The notes: a model not told the origin generated them from the sequence alone. DNA of 64,000 nucleotides from Collinsella sp. AM17-1 (GCF_003470665.1 NZ_QRJZ01000006.1:1-64000); one strand, 5' to 3'; shown: positions 41,084 to 50,144, counted from the stretch's first letter. Translations and numbers: made by a program.

Positions 41084-41102
41084 TAAGTCCGTTTTAGACT
41101 TA
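41084..41102. promoter_or_regulatory. Candidate GntR operator
   Basis: TAAGTC-N7-GACTTA is a perfect 6+6 inverted repeat 20 bases before the regulator gene. Another half, AAGGACTT, occurs about 15 bases upstream. Probably an autoregulatory site. Confidence 0.45.
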
Positions 41103-41122
41103 ATTGTGCTTGGAGAGGGTAT

Positions 41123-41866
41123 ATGCCACCGACTGAAGGGCTAACTGACGGTAAAGCAGCGATACCGCTGTACCAACAGGTTATCGATATCATCAAAAAC
41201 GAAATCAACTCCGGTGCCTACAAGGCAGGCGCGCGGATACCCAACGAATTCGAATTGGCTGAGAGCTATAAAGTTGGCCGCGTTACCGTGCGACGCGCTA
41301 TTGAGGAGCTCGTCCAACAGGGCTATCTAACGAAGCGACAGGGGAAAGGCACGTTTGTCAATGCCCCCAAGCTCAAACGCAAGATTCGCCAGAAGGATGA
41401 CGTCCAGAGTTTTTCGGACGCATGCCGCGTAAACGGAATGGAACCGGGGGCGCGTGTCATTTCGAGAAAGATACTGCCGGCGGATTCCACCGAAGCACAG
41501 TTCTTTGGTGTTCCCGTTGGAACTGACTTGATCTGCGTTGAGCGCGTGCGTACTGCCGATGGCGTCCCTGTCATGCTCGAGAACAACATATATGTTTACG
41601 AGGACAACGCCTATCTATCAACGGCACCTCTATCTAACCAATCCATTTTTGAGTTCGTGCGCAACCGGACGGGCCGCACGCCCGCGTTTACCGACCCATG
41701 CACGCTTGAGATCGCGTGCGCGTCGCCCGAGGTCGCTCGGTTGTTGGCAGTTCCCGTTGGCGAACCCTTGTTTTATATGGAAGCCTTCTTTTTCGATGAA
41801 CAGCGGCGGCCGTTTATCATCGGTCGTCAGCGGATCGTTGGGTCTCGCTACGTTTTTGACATCTAG
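41123..41866 (+). CDS. GntR/HutC-family regulator with UTRA domain
   Basis: A 247-residue transcriptional regulator. The winged helix is at 15-80 (IPLYQQVIDIIKNEINSG, VGRVTVRRAIEELVQQGYL, RQGKGTFV). The UTRA effector-binding domain is at about 100-240 (MLENNIYVYEDNAYL...FIIGRQRIVGSRYVFDI). UTRA regulators respond to small sugar-phosphate-like ligands; FrlR, which controls E. coli fructoselysine genes, is of this class. It precedes the catabolic operon starting at 42085, so it is the likely local regulator. Confidence 0.9.
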   Translation: MPPTEGLTDGKAAIPLYQQVIDIIKNEINSGAYKAGARIPNEFELAESYKVGRVTVRRAIEELVQQGYLTKRQGKGTFVNAPKLKRKIRQKDDVQSFSDACRVNGMEPGARVISRKILPADSTEAQFFGVPVGTDLICVERVRTADGVPVMLENNIYVYEDNAYLSTAPLSNQSIFEFVRNRTGRTPAFTDPCTLEIACASPEVARLLAVPVGEPLFYMEAFFFDEQRRPFIIGRQRIVGSRYVFDI

Positions 41867-41883
41867 GACATTGCGAATGGAAG

Positions 41884-41909
41884 CGCCCGGTGGATCATCT
41901 CACCGGGCG
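41884..41909 (+). terminator. Hairpin after the GntR gene
   Basis: CGCCCGGTG (41884-41892) pairs with CACCGGGCG (41901-41909). The following TCTCC is not a U-tract, so termination may be weak. Confidence 0.5.
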
Positions 41910-41976
41910 TCTCCATACCGTTCACGGCGCAAACGCAACCGTTCAACCGCGTTGCGGCAATCAGTTTGAAATTATC

Positions 41977-42005
41977 TTGATGACGAGAAAAGCTGCTGGT
42001 AATCT
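41977..42005 (+). promoter_or_regulatory. Promoter of the catabolic operon
   Basis: -35 TTGATG (41977-41982), 17-base spacer, -10 TAATCT (42000-42005). It is followed by a direct repeat ATAGAACGT (42006-42014 and 42016-42024) and by the inverted repeat at 42020. Confidence 0.6.
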
Positions 42006-42019
42006 ATAGAACGTCATAG

Positions 42020-42042
42020 AACGTTTGCCTTGTGCAAACGTT
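42020..42042. promoter_or_regulatory. Candidate operator of the catabolic operon
   Basis: AACGTTTGC-CTTGT-GCAAACGTT is a perfect 9+9 inverted repeat just downstream of the promoter, where a GntR or catabolite repressor could block transcription. Confidence 0.5.
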
Positions 42043-42084
42043 GAAGCGAGATGCGATGCAGTCTCGAGTTCTTTGGAGGTATCT

Positions 42085-43548
42085 ATGTCAGATACGAAGG
42101 CGAAGAAGACAAACAGACGTTTTAAGTTCAAATTACCGCATGTCTATACGATCATGTTCTTGCTGATCGTTGTCTTTGCGGTCCTGACTTGGATCGTTCC
42201 TTCTGGTCAGTATCAGCGCAAGACGATTTCGACAGCGGCGGGCGAGCGTGAAGTCGCCGTTGCTGGAACCTATGAACAGGTCGATAAGAACTACACCGAT
42301 TCCGAAACCGGCGAGACCATCAATCTGGGCCAGGATATCTTTGCGGTCCTGCAAGCGCCTACTAAGGGCATCCAGGAGGCTGCCGACGTCGTTGCGTTCG
42401 TCTTATTGATTGGCGGATCGTTCGCAATCATCACCAAGACCAACGCTTTGAATGCCGGCATGAGCCGTGTGATTAAAAAGCTCAAGAACAAGGACATCCT
42501 CATCATCCCCATCACGATGACGTTGCTGTCCATTTGCGGCACTACGTTTGGTATGTCTGAGGAAGCCCTGCCGTTCTATGCCATCTTCATTCCCATCATG
42601 ATGGGTATCGGTTATGACTCGATGACGGCATTCATCATCTGCTTCCTTGGTCCTAACCTGGGATATTGTGCCTCGACCATCGATCCGTTTAACGTCTTGA
42701 TCGCACAGGGCATTATCGGCATCGAGGGCAATCCTCAGCTGTGGCTGCGCGCCGTTTCTTGGGTCATCTTCACTGCCGTCGGTATCGCATGGGCCATGCG
42801 CTACGCTATGCGCGTCAAGAAAAACCCCGAGTCGTCCATTACGTACGAGGACGATAAACTCAAGCGTATCGAGTTTTCCGTGACCGATGCCTCCATCGAG
42901 GAAGAGTTCACTATCCGTCAGAAGCTCGTGCTTATCGATTTTGCCTGCGGTATGGGCATTATCGTCTGGGGTCTTGTTACCCAGGGTTGGTACATGAATG
43001 AGATTTCCGCCGTGTTCCTTGGCATGGGCTTGCTTGCCGGTATCCTGGGCGGTCTTGACCAGCAGACGATTGCTGAGGAGTTCGTTAAAGGTCTCGCCGA
43101 CTTTGCGTACGCCGCTATCGTTATCGGTATCGCTCGCGGCATTCTGGTCATCGCCGAGGGCGGCATGATCATCGACACCATTCTCCAGGCGCTCGCTACT
43201 GCGCTCGCCGGTGCACCCGCCGCCGTCTACACCACGTTTATGTATATCGTCCTTGGCCTGCTCTCTTTGCTGGTTCCCTCGAGCTCTGGCCTGGCGGCGC
43301 TCACCATGCCCGTCATGGGTCCGCTGACCGAGCTTATGGGCCTCAATCCCGAGGCCGCCGTTACCGCGCTCCAGTTTGCCAATCAGACCATCAACACCAT
43401 CAGTCCCGTGGCGGGCATGACGGTTGCCGGCCTTGCCGTGGCAAAGATCTCGTTTGGCCAATGGTGGAAGACCATTTGGAAGTTCTTCATTTTCATGGTC
43501 GTCTTTGGCCTGATCGTAACGGCAATCTCTGGCATGCTTCCGGTGTAG
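42085..43548 (+). CDS. YfcC-family integral membrane transporter
   Basis: A 487-residue polytopic permease of the YfcC/ArcD-like (C4-dicarboxylate/amino-acid) family with about 12 TM segments. Seen: an N-terminal TM at YTIMFLLIVVFAVLTWIVPSGQ, the FGMSEEALPFYAIFIPIM re-entrant region and the VPSSSGLAALTMPVMGPL motif in the C-terminal half. Being first in the operon with Frl-like enzymes, it probably imports the amino-sugar conjugate. E. coli FrlA is an APC permease, so this is a non-homologous replacement. ATG 42085 has GGAGG. Confidence 0.88.
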   Translation: MSDTKAKKTNRRFKFKLPHVYTIMFLLIVVFAVLTWIVPSGQYQRKTISTAAGEREVAVAGTYEQVDKNYTDSETGETINLGQDIFAVLQAPTKGIQEAADVVAFVLLIGGSFAIITKTNALNAGMSRVIKKLKNKDILIIPITMTLLSICGTTFGMSEEALPFYAIFIPIMMGIGYDSMTAFIICFLGPNLGYCASTIDPFNVLIAQGIIGIEGNPQLWLRAVSWVIFTAVGIAWAMRYAMRVKKNPESSITYEDDKLKRIEFSVTDASIEEEFTIRQKLVLIDFACGMGIIVWGLVTQGWYMNEISAVFLGMGLLAGILGGLDQQTIAEEFVKGLADFAYAAIVIGIARGILVIAEGGMIIDTILQALATALAGAPAAVYTTFMYIVLGLLSLLVPSSSGLAALTMPVMGPLTELMGLNPEAAVTALQFANQTINTISPVAGMTVAGLAVAKISFGQWWKTIWKFFIFMVVFGLIVTAISGMLPV

Positions 43549-43557
43549 GTGGTTGTG

Positions 43558-45141
43558 ATGTCTGATCGTTTAACGGTCCTGACGTCTAAGAGCGTCTTTA
43601 CCGGTACGGGGGACCTGCCGTTTGAAGGTTTCGTAGCGGTCCGTGGCAATCGAATTGAGGCTGTTGGCACCAAGTGTGAGGTAGCTTCGTATTTGACCCA
43701 AGCGGACGAGGTAGTTGACCTGGGCGACCGCACCGTCATGCCCGGCCTGATCGATGTGCATACCTTCTATACAGGCTGGGCGCTGCGGACGTTGGGGTCT
43801 GATCTGTCCGGCATCGCCGATGCCAAAGAGGCCGTGTCGCTCTTGCGTGCATGGAAAGAAGATCATCCGGATTGTGCGGCGGCTTTTGGCCACAGCCTAC
43901 CCGAAATGTTGGCGTCGGATGCCGAGAACGCAAATACGGCAGCTGTGTTTGACGATTGTTTTGGCGATATCCCTGTCGTTTGCTTTACATCGGGTGCGGA
44001 GACCTGCGTTCTCAATGCTGCCGCCAGTGCGCGATACGGCTTTACACCGCAGGCGTGCTATGCCGAGAAGATCTGGCGCATGATGAGCGATTTCCTCGCG
44101 CTGCCCGAGGTACGTGCGGGGTATTCGGACTACATGAGCATGCTTAACGAGCGCGGCGTTACCGCCATCAAGGAGATGGCGTTTGATGACTACTACGGCT
44201 TTGCCGACGAAATGGCTCGCCGTGAGGAATCTGGTGAGCTGACGGTTCGCGTCTCTATGATGTCGCAGCCGGTGGGTGCCGGTGCAAATCTGGCATATGC
44301 CCGCGAGGCACGAGAGCGCTTCCGGGGACCGTTCGTTCGTTTTTCTGGCTTCAACCGTATGACCGATCGCGGCGTATGGGCGGGGCTTGCCGAGATGATT
44401 GATCCCTATGAGGACACGGCCGATGCGGGAGCTGCCGGCAAGACGGTTGTCGAGGAGCCCGAGTGGGATCTGATTGAGAACGAGCTGCGCGCAATTGATG
44501 CTGACGGCTTCCGATATTCCTTGCATTGCCAGGGCGATGGCGCCGTTCGTCGCACCGTGGCGCTCTATGCCTCGCTGCCTCGAGACGAGCATGGACGGTT
44601 GCTTCGCCGCCATGCGATTACCGATCTCGAGAACTCTGACCCGACCGACCTTGTCGAGTTTGGCAAGTTAGGTGGAATTTGTGAGGTCTATCCGCAGATT
44701 CTGACGCTGGACCGGCGCGAGGATTGCCTGTCGATGATGCGTCGACAAATTGGCGAGACGCGACTTTTGCACAGCTGGAATCGCCGCGGCATGGAAGATT
44801 CCGGATGCACGGTGTGCTGTGGTACGGATTTGCCGCTGCTGATTCCGAGCCTGGGCGAGTCAATCTACAGCGCGTGCGGCGGATACTTCGACGATGGGTT
44901 GCCCGTGAATGAGGCCAACGCGCTGACGCTTGTCGAGCTCTTGCGTGCTTGGACTGCCGGGGGCGCGTACGATCTGATGCGCGAAGACGAGCTGGGTACG
45001 CTTGAGGTTGGCAAGCTTGCCGATATCTGCGTGCTCGATCGGGATGTGTTCGACCTCGATTATCGCGATGCACGCGATCTTGCGGTTGATATGACGATGT
45101 CGGACGGACAAATCGTGTTCGCTCGAAACAAGGAGGCATAA
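43558..45141 (+). CDS. YtcJ-like amidohydrolase with altered metal motif
   Basis: A 527-residue protein of the amidohydrolase_3/YtcJ family. Seen: DRTVMPGLIDVHTF where the family usually has HxH, HCQGDGAVRRTVALY and RRHAITDLENSDP (later His ligands), and CCGTDLPLLIPS (the Asp). Replacement of the second His by Phe suggests altered metal binding or loss of the usual hydrolase activity. It starts ATG 43558, nine bases after the permease stop, with AGGTGG. Possible role: cleaving an acyl or peptide bond to release an Amadori compound. This is unproven. Confidence 0.8.
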   Translation: MSDRLTVLTSKSVFTGTGDLPFEGFVAVRGNRIEAVGTKCEVASYLTQADEVVDLGDRTVMPGLIDVHTFYTGWALRTLGSDLSGIADAKEAVSLLRAWKEDHPDCAAAFGHSLPEMLASDAENANTAAVFDDCFGDIPVVCFTSGAETCVLNAAASARYGFTPQACYAEKIWRMMSDFLALPEVRAGYSDYMSMLNERGVTAIKEMAFDDYYGFADEMARREESGELTVRVSMMSQPVGAGANLAYAREARERFRGPFVRFSGFNRMTDRGVWAGLAEMIDPYEDTADAGAAGKTVVEEPEWDLIENELRAIDADGFRYSLHCQGDGAVRRTVALYASLPRDEHGRLLRRHAITDLENSDPTDLVEFGKLGGICEVYPQILTLDRREDCLSMMRRQIGETRLLHSWNRRGMEDSGCTVCCGTDLPLLIPSLGESIYSACGGYFDDGLPVNEANALTLVELLRAWTAGGAYDLMREDELGTLEVGKLADICVLDRDVFDLDYRDARDLAVDMTMSDGQIVFARNKEA

Positions 45142-45142
45142 G

Positions 45143-45994
45143 ATGTCTGAATCCAAGCCGACGCTGCGTCGCGAGCAGATTGCGGGCATGAATATCCACT
45201 ACATCATGTGGTCGCTCGATTACTTCCTTGATGTGCAGCAGCGTTTGGGCTTTGAGTCCATTGAGCTGTGGTGTGCGGAGCCGCATGTGACGCTCGACCA
45301 CACGGGCTACTTTGAGGCTGAGGTTCTGGCGAAAAAGGCTGCAGACCGTGGGCTTAGGTATCGTACTCTGTGCCCCGAGAATGTTGTCTATCCTTGGCAG
45401 TACTGCGCACGCAAACCGCTGCATGAACAGCGCAGCCTGGCGTACTTTAAGCACGGCATTGAGCTTGCCGAGGTACTTGGGTGCGACCGTATGTCCGTTA
45501 ACTCGGGCTGGGGCGACTGGGACGAGGACCGCGAGGAAGCCTGGAAGCGCAGCCGCGAGCACTTGTCCATTCTGGCGGAGTATGCCGGCGAGCACGGTTT
45601 GGTGCTTACGATGGAAAGCCTGCGTCCCGAGGAGAGCAACCTTGTGACGACGGTTTCCGATGCGAAGCGCATGATTGACGAGGTTGCGAGCCCGTACTTA
45701 CAGCCCATGGTTGATACAACCGCGATGGGCGTTGCAGGCGAGACGCTCGAGGACTGGTTTGCCGCCTTTGGTGATGGGGCAATTCACGAGATGCACTTTA
45801 TCGACGGCGACCCGTATGGCCATCTGGTGTGGGGCGATGGCAAGCACGATATGGACGCCTTCGTCGCCACACTCAACGCCCATGGTTTCGACGGCATGCT
45901 GGGCCAGGAAATCACGGACGGCCGTTACTACGATGACCCGGCGGCGGCAGATGCCAAGAACATGGCCGCATTCGAGAAATATCTGATTGACTAA
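45143..45994 (+). CDS. Sugar isomerase/epimerase (FrlC-like TIM barrel)
   Basis: A 283-residue xylose-isomerase-like TIM-barrel protein. Metal-site features: the Glu in FESIELWCAEPHVTL, LTMESLRPEESN, QPMVDTTAMGVAGE, HEMHFIDGDPYGHLVWGDG and GMLGQEITDGRYYDDP. Its position beside FrlB- and FrlD-like genes suggests the FrlC role, interconverting fructoselysine and psicoselysine type epimers. RBS AAGGAGG; ATG is one base after the previous stop, so translation is coupled. Confidence 0.85.
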   Translation: MSESKPTLRREQIAGMNIHYIMWSLDYFLDVQQRLGFESIELWCAEPHVTLDHTGYFEAEVLAKKAADRGLRYRTLCPENVVYPWQYCARKPLHEQRSLAYFKHGIELAEVLGCDRMSVNSGWGDWDEDREEAWKRSREHLSILAEYAGEHGLVLTMESLRPEESNLVTTVSDAKRMIDEVASPYLQPMVDTTAMGVAGETLEDWFAAFGDGAIHEMHFIDGDPYGHLVWGDGKHDMDAFVATLNAHGFDGMLGQEITDGRYYDDPAAADAKNMAAFEKYLID

Positions 45995-46056
45995 AACAGC
46001 TATCGGCCACGCAGCCAACGTCATTGATTGCGGACCAAACAAGAAAGGAACTGGAT

Positions 46057-47025
46057 ATGAACGCACACGATCTGATCAAAGAGGCAATTGCCGAGAAGGG
46101 CAAGTTCGACAGCGTCTACTGGATTGCTTGCGGTGGCTCCATGATCGATTTGATCCCGGCTCATGAGCTTCTGCAGCGTGAGGCAACTACCTTCGCTTCG
46201 TATATCTATACCGCGCGTGAATTCGACATTATGCGTCCGCGTCGTCTGGGCGAGAAGTCCCTGGTCATTGCTTGCAGCCACAGTGGCAACACCCCCGAGG
46301 TCGTCGAGGGCTGCGAGATTGCCCTTGCCGCCGGCGCTACGGTGATCGCCCAGACCGACAACGCTGGATCTAAGATCGACACCGGTAAATGGACCACGTG
46401 GGTTTACCCGTGGGGCGAGGGCGTGCCGCAGGCCGAGGTCCCCGCTGGTATTTCGCTGTCGCTCGCGGCCGAGCTGCTCGATCAGCAGGAGGGCTACGCC
46501 GATCTTGCCGATATGTATGCCGGTATCGCCGAGATGGATAAGATTCTTCCCCCGGCACGTGAGAAGGTAAATGCTGAGCTGGGCGATCGTTTTGCCAAGC
46601 TTTGCCAGGAGCACGAGTTCTTCTATATTCTGGGCAGCGGTCCCAACTTTAGCCAGACCTACGGTTTCGCTATCTGCTCTCTTATGGAGATGCAGTGGCA
46701 GCACTGCAGCTACATCCACTCTGCCGAGTACTTCCACGGCCCCTTCGAGGCTACTCAGGACGGCGTTTTTTACTTCCTGCAGATGGGCTCCAGCGAGTGC
46801 CGTGCTATGGACGAGCGCGCCCTGGCGTTCCTTAAGACGCATACCGATACGCTGATGGTGCTCGATGCCAAGGAGTACGGTATGGAAGCCGTGCCGGCGA
46901 GCGTCCGTGCCTATCTTGACCCGGTGCTGTTCTACGCCATGAACTGCGAGCTGCGTGCTGCTCGCGGCAAGGTGTTTGATCACGATCCCGATTTCCGTCG
47001 CTATATGGGTGTTGTCGAGTACTAG
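46057..47025 (+). CDS. SIS-domain fructosamine-6-phosphate deglycase (FrlB-like)
   Basis: A 322-residue protein with two SIS domains. YWIACGGSMIDLIPAHEL and IACSHSGNTPEVVEGCEIAL form the first sugar-phosphate site; FYILGSGPNFSQTYGFAICSLMEMQWQHCSYIHSAEYFHGPFE forms the second with the conserved Glu/His. This matches FrlB, which splits fructoselysine-6-phosphate to lysine and glucose-6-phosphate, and related GlmS-like deglycases. ATG 46057 has AAAGGA. It is followed 14 bases later by a PfkB kinase, the FrlB-FrlD order. The amine part of the substrate is unknown. Confidence 0.85.
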   Translation: MNAHDLIKEAIAEKGKFDSVYWIACGGSMIDLIPAHELLQREATTFASYIYTAREFDIMRPRRLGEKSLVIACSHSGNTPEVVEGCEIALAAGATVIAQTDNAGSKIDTGKWTTWVYPWGEGVPQAEVPAGISLSLAAELLDQQEGYADLADMYAGIAEMDKILPPAREKVNAELGDRFAKLCQEHEFFYILGSGPNFSQTYGFAICSLMEMQWQHCSYIHSAEYFHGPFEATQDGVFYFLQMGSSECRAMDERALAFLKTHTDTLMVLDAKEYGMEAVPASVRAYLDPVLFYAMNCELRAARGKVFDHDPDFRRYMGVVEY

Positions 47026-47039
47026 AAGGGGCAAAGGCC

Positions 47040-47903
47040 ATGGCATTTAACGTTAACGCGCTCGGATTTGGCGACAACGTCGTCGATCGCTACGAGCATA
47101 TCCACACCATGTATCCCGGTGGCAATGCGGTGAACTTCGCCGTTTATGCCAAGAAATGCGGTGCCGCACGCTCTGCATACATGGGCATTTTTGGCAATGA
47201 CGCCGCTGCCGAGCATGTCATTGCAAGTCTCGAGGATGAGGGTATTGAGCTTGACAAGTGCGAGCAGATGATTGGCGAGAACGGAGCGGCTCGCGTGACC
47301 GTCGTTGACGGTGACCGTGTCTTCCTCGGCTCCAACGAGGGCGGTATCCGTGGCGATGCGCGCTATGTCCTCGATCGCTTTGACCTTTCGTACATGAAGC
47401 AGTTCGATGTGGTTCATTCGGGCAACTATTGCTTTACCGAGCGCGAGCTGCCCAAGTTGAAGGCTGCGGGCGTCACGGTCTCTTTTGACTTTTCGGACGA
47501 CTCCACCGACGAGTACTACGAGCAGATTGCGCTCTACGTCGATTTCGCTTTCTTTAGTGCGGCGGATGCCGCAAGTGAGGACGAGATTCGCGAGCGTCTG
47601 GCATGGGTGAAGGGCCTGGGTCCGCGTTTTGTGTCGGCTACGGCGGGCGCCGAGGGCTGCATTGCTTACGACGGCGAGCGTTATTACCGCCAGCTGGCTA
47701 AACCGGTAACGGACATGAAGGACACCATGGGAGCGGGCGACTCGTTCCTCACCTCGTTTTTGATGTGCTATCTCGATTCCGCCAAGCGCGGTGAGGACGG
47801 CGCCGAGGCCATCGAGCGCGCGCTCGACTTTGCTGCCGGGTTTGCCTCGACCGTGTGCGGCATGGAAGGATCTTGGGGCCACGGAGCACCAATCGTCGAA
47901 TAG
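47040..47903 (+). CDS. PfkB kinase (FrlD-like fructosamine 6-kinase)
   Basis: A 287-residue PfkB/ribokinase-family kinase. It starts MAFNVNALGFGDNVVDRY, with MYPGGNAVNFAVYAKKCG (substrate side) and the catalytic anion-hole motif DTMGAGDSFLTSFL near the C-terminus. The short form and neighbourhood match FrlD, which phosphorylates fructoselysine at C6. A second, different PfkB kinase is encoded just downstream. Specificity cannot be read from sequence. Confidence 0.85.
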   Translation: MAFNVNALGFGDNVVDRYEHIHTMYPGGNAVNFAVYAKKCGAARSAYMGIFGNDAAAEHVIASLEDEGIELDKCEQMIGENGAARVTVVDGDRVFLGSNEGGIRGDARYVLDRFDLSYMKQFDVVHSGNYCFTERELPKLKAAGVTVSFDFSDDSTDEYYEQIALYVDFAFFSAADAASEDEIRERLAWVKGLGPRFVSATAGAEGCIAYDGERYYRQLAKPVTDMKDTMGAGDSFLTSFLMCYLDSAKRGEDGAEAIERALDFAAGFASTVCGMEGSWGHGAPIVE

Positions 47904-47973
47904 CTTAAGAAAGCGTACGGCGGTCTGGCTATGAGGCCTTGGACAGCCGATGCAAAACAATAAGCGAAACGCG

Positions 47974-48007
47974 AAAAGGGGGCTCGCCATGTGGTGGGTC
48001 CCCTTTT
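47974..48007 (+). terminator. Intra-operon hairpin between the two kinases
   Basis: AAAAGGGG (47974-47981) pairs with CCCCTTTT (48000-48007), extended by imperfect CTCGCCA/GTGGGT pairs. It ends 18 bases before the next start codon and could attenuate the distal genes. Confidence 0.55.
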
Positions 48008-48024
48008 GAACATTGGAGAAGACC

Positions 48025-48825
48025 ATGGGTATTAAAGCGTGCGCGGCTGGTTTTTGCTGTGCGGACGTCTATCAAAACATCGGCGTGTTCTATCCGACTG
48101 GCAATGGCATTGACTGGGGTATCCATCTTGCACGAATGGGCGTTTCGGTATCCGCCGTGTCGGTTGTCGGCAAGGACGAGTACGGAGACAAGATGAGGGA
48201 GGCGTTGGCCGCCGAGGGGTTCGATATCTCACATCTGCGGGTGGAGGATGGCGACACCTCGGTGATGCTCATGGCGTTGAAAGACGGCGTCGATCGCGTA
48301 CATCTCGAGGCAATCGATGGCGTAATGGAGACATATCGACCGAATGAAGATGACCGGGCGTTTATCCTAGAACATGACATCATTCACACCGACCTGTTTG
48401 GCAATTGTTTGGACCTCCTGCCCGAATGGCATGATGCGGGCAAGACGGTGGTTATGGACTTCTCGGTGTTCAGCCAGGATCCCGAATATGCCTGCGAGGC
48501 TCATTTTCCTTACGTAGACTATGCGTTCATGTCATTTGAAGAGGACACTCCGGAGCTGCGTGATTGGGTACGTCACGTACAGGAGTTGGGACCGCGGGCG
48601 GCAGTTGCCACGCTTGGCGAGAAGGGAAGCATTGCCTATGACGGTGAGCGCTTCTATGAGTGCGGGATCGTACCGGCGGAGAAGGTCGTTAATACCGTGG
48701 GTGCCGGCGACTCGTATATTGCCGGGTTTACCAAGGGCGTGATCGATGGCCTTGATATTCCGGCGTGCATGAAGGCGGGCGCTGAGCTGTCGTCCCGAGT
48801 GATTGGTTCGTTTGAGCCGTACTAG
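48025..48825 (+). CDS. Second PfkB-family kinase
   Basis: A 266-residue PfkB/ribokinase-family protein, divergent from the kinase at 47040. It has GNGIDWGIHLARMGVSVSAV at the substrate site and the catalytic motif NTVGAGDSYIAGFTKG. The Asp of GAGD is intact. Having two PfkB kinases in one operon suggests two phosphorylatable substrates, for example different Amadori compounds or the epimer. RBS TGGAGAAG; a hairpin precedes it. Confidence 0.85.
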   Translation: MGIKACAAGFCCADVYQNIGVFYPTGNGIDWGIHLARMGVSVSAVSVVGKDEYGDKMREALAAEGFDISHLRVEDGDTSVMLMALKDGVDRVHLEAIDGVMETYRPNEDDRAFILEHDIIHTDLFGNCLDLLPEWHDAGKTVVMDFSVFSQDPEYACEAHFPYVDYAFMSFEEDTPELRDWVRHVQELGPRAAVATLGEKGSIAYDGERFYECGIVPAEKVVNTVGAGDSYIAGFTKGVIDGLDIPACMKAGAELSSRVIGSFEPY

Positions 48826-48852
48826 GGTCAAACGCCTGGAAAGGAGTACGAA

Positions 48853-49713
48853 ATGGTTATCGACATGTTGGTTCAGCCCATGCTCTACAGCGAGATCTGT
48901 ACGCCGGGTGATGAGCCTGATGGATTCGGTTTTTGGTCACGAGAATTTGGTATGGGGCATATGGGCCCCATGGATTGGGATGAGCTTCAAGTCGAGATGG
49001 ACGTCTGCGATGTGCAGAAGAGTGTGCTCATGCCACTCGATGTAACCACGGCATGCGGAGGGCATTTTGGCACCAATGACCAGATCGCCATGCTGGTTGC
49101 CGCGCATCCCGATCGTCTGTGGGGATTTGCGAGCGTAGATCCGCAGGTGAGCGGCGCCGCAGGCGAATTGGAGCGCGCCTTTACCGAGTTGGGGGCAAAG
49201 GGGCTTTGCCTGCATCCGGCAAAGCAGGGTTTTGCCCCCGATGATGCCGTGGCCGAGCCGCTTTACGAGCTGTGCGAGCGCTATAACAAGCCGGTGGTTT
49301 TCCATGCCGGTATGTCTTGGGAGCCGGGTGCAGAGCTCTCGCGCAGTAACCCGCTTGCATTTGAGCACACAATCGCAACGCATCCAAATGTGCGTTTTAG
49401 TTTGACCCACTTTGGCTGGCCCTGGGTGCGCGAGACCGTGGCGATGCTGCTCAAGTATCCCAACTGCTACACGGACACCTCTATCACTTACATCGATTCG
49501 CCCGAGGAGATGATGCAGCGTCTTTTCACGGTCGATATGGGGCCGCTGTGGTATGAGCGCGCGCTATCGCATCAAGTGATGTTCGCCAGCAATACGCCGC
49601 GCTTCCGTGCGTTCAAACTCAAGCGGGCGCTCGATACCGTGTCCATGCGCGATGATGCGCGAGAAAGGCTCTACTGGGGTAATGCCCTGCGTTTTCTTGA
49701 AGGGGATGAGTGA
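48853..49713 (+). CDS. Amidohydrolase_2-like TIM-barrel protein lacking the HxH motif
   Basis: A 286-residue protein with the amidohydrolase_2 fold: GFASVDPQVSGAAGELERAF, KGLCLHPAKQGF, VVFHAGMSWEPG and VRFSLTHFGWPWV. The family begins with D-x-H-x-H, but here the start reads VIDMLVQPML, and the late Asp (GSD) is ASN (MFASNTPRF). So most metal ligands are missing, suggesting a non-hydrolytic or differently active protein. RBS AAGGAG. It lies between the second kinase and the YjbQ-like gene. Confidence 0.78.
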   Translation: MVIDMLVQPMLYSEICTPGDEPDGFGFWSREFGMGHMGPMDWDELQVEMDVCDVQKSVLMPLDVTTACGGHFGTNDQIAMLVAAHPDRLWGFASVDPQVSGAAGELERAFTELGAKGLCLHPAKQGFAPDDAVAEPLYELCERYNKPVVFHAGMSWEPGAELSRSNPLAFEHTIATHPNVRFSLTHFGWPWVRETVAMLLKYPNCYTDTSITYIDSPEEMMQRLFTVDMGPLWYERALSHQVMFASNTPRFRAFKLKRALDTVSMRDDARERLYWGNALRFLEGDE

Positions 49714-49715
49714 AC

Positions 49716-50144
49716 ATGGTGACGCTCGAGACGTTGAACTATCTATCGACTGCTCCGGACCAGTTCATCGATATTACCGAAGACGTGCACGCTGCCATCG
49801 AGCGCAGCTCGGTGACCAATGGCTTGGCAGCGATTATTTTGTCGCATACGACCTGCGGAATCGTGGTAAACGAGGGGCTGCCCTGCGTGGAGACGGATCT
49901 TATGGAGACGCTTGATCGCATCGCCCCACTCGATGCCCCCTATGCACATGCACACTTCCTGCCGAGCTATGGAGCTACCGGCAACAACTCCTGTGGACAT
50001 ATCAAGAGCATGATTTGTGGAAACAGTTGCTTCTTTCCCGTCCAAGATGGCCACATCGTGTGCGGAGGTGCCCAGAACATCTATCTTGCGGAGTTTGACG
50101 GCCCGCAGAAGCGAAAAGTGTACGTCGAGGTGCTGGGGGAGTAA
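49716..50144 (+). CDS. YjbQ/UPF0047 family protein
   Basis: A 142-residue protein of the UPF0047 (YjbQ, TIGR00149) family: IILSHTTCGIVVNEG, HFLPSYGATGNNSCGHIKSM, and the C-terminal GGAQNIYLAEFDGPQKRKVYVEV typical of these beta-barrel proteins. Thiamine-phosphate synthase side activity has been reported for some members, but the true function is unclear. It starts two bases after the previous stop. Presence in a sugar operon next to BtpA/SgcQ and an FGGY kinase hints at sugar-phosphate chemistry. Confidence 0.85.
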   Translation: MVTLETLNYLSTAPDQFIDITEDVHAAIERSSVTNGLAAIILSHTTCGIVVNEGLPCVETDLMETLDRIAPLDAPYAHAHFLPSYGATGNNSCGHIKSMICGNSCFFPVQDGHIVCGGAQNIYLAEFDGPQKRKVYVEVLGE

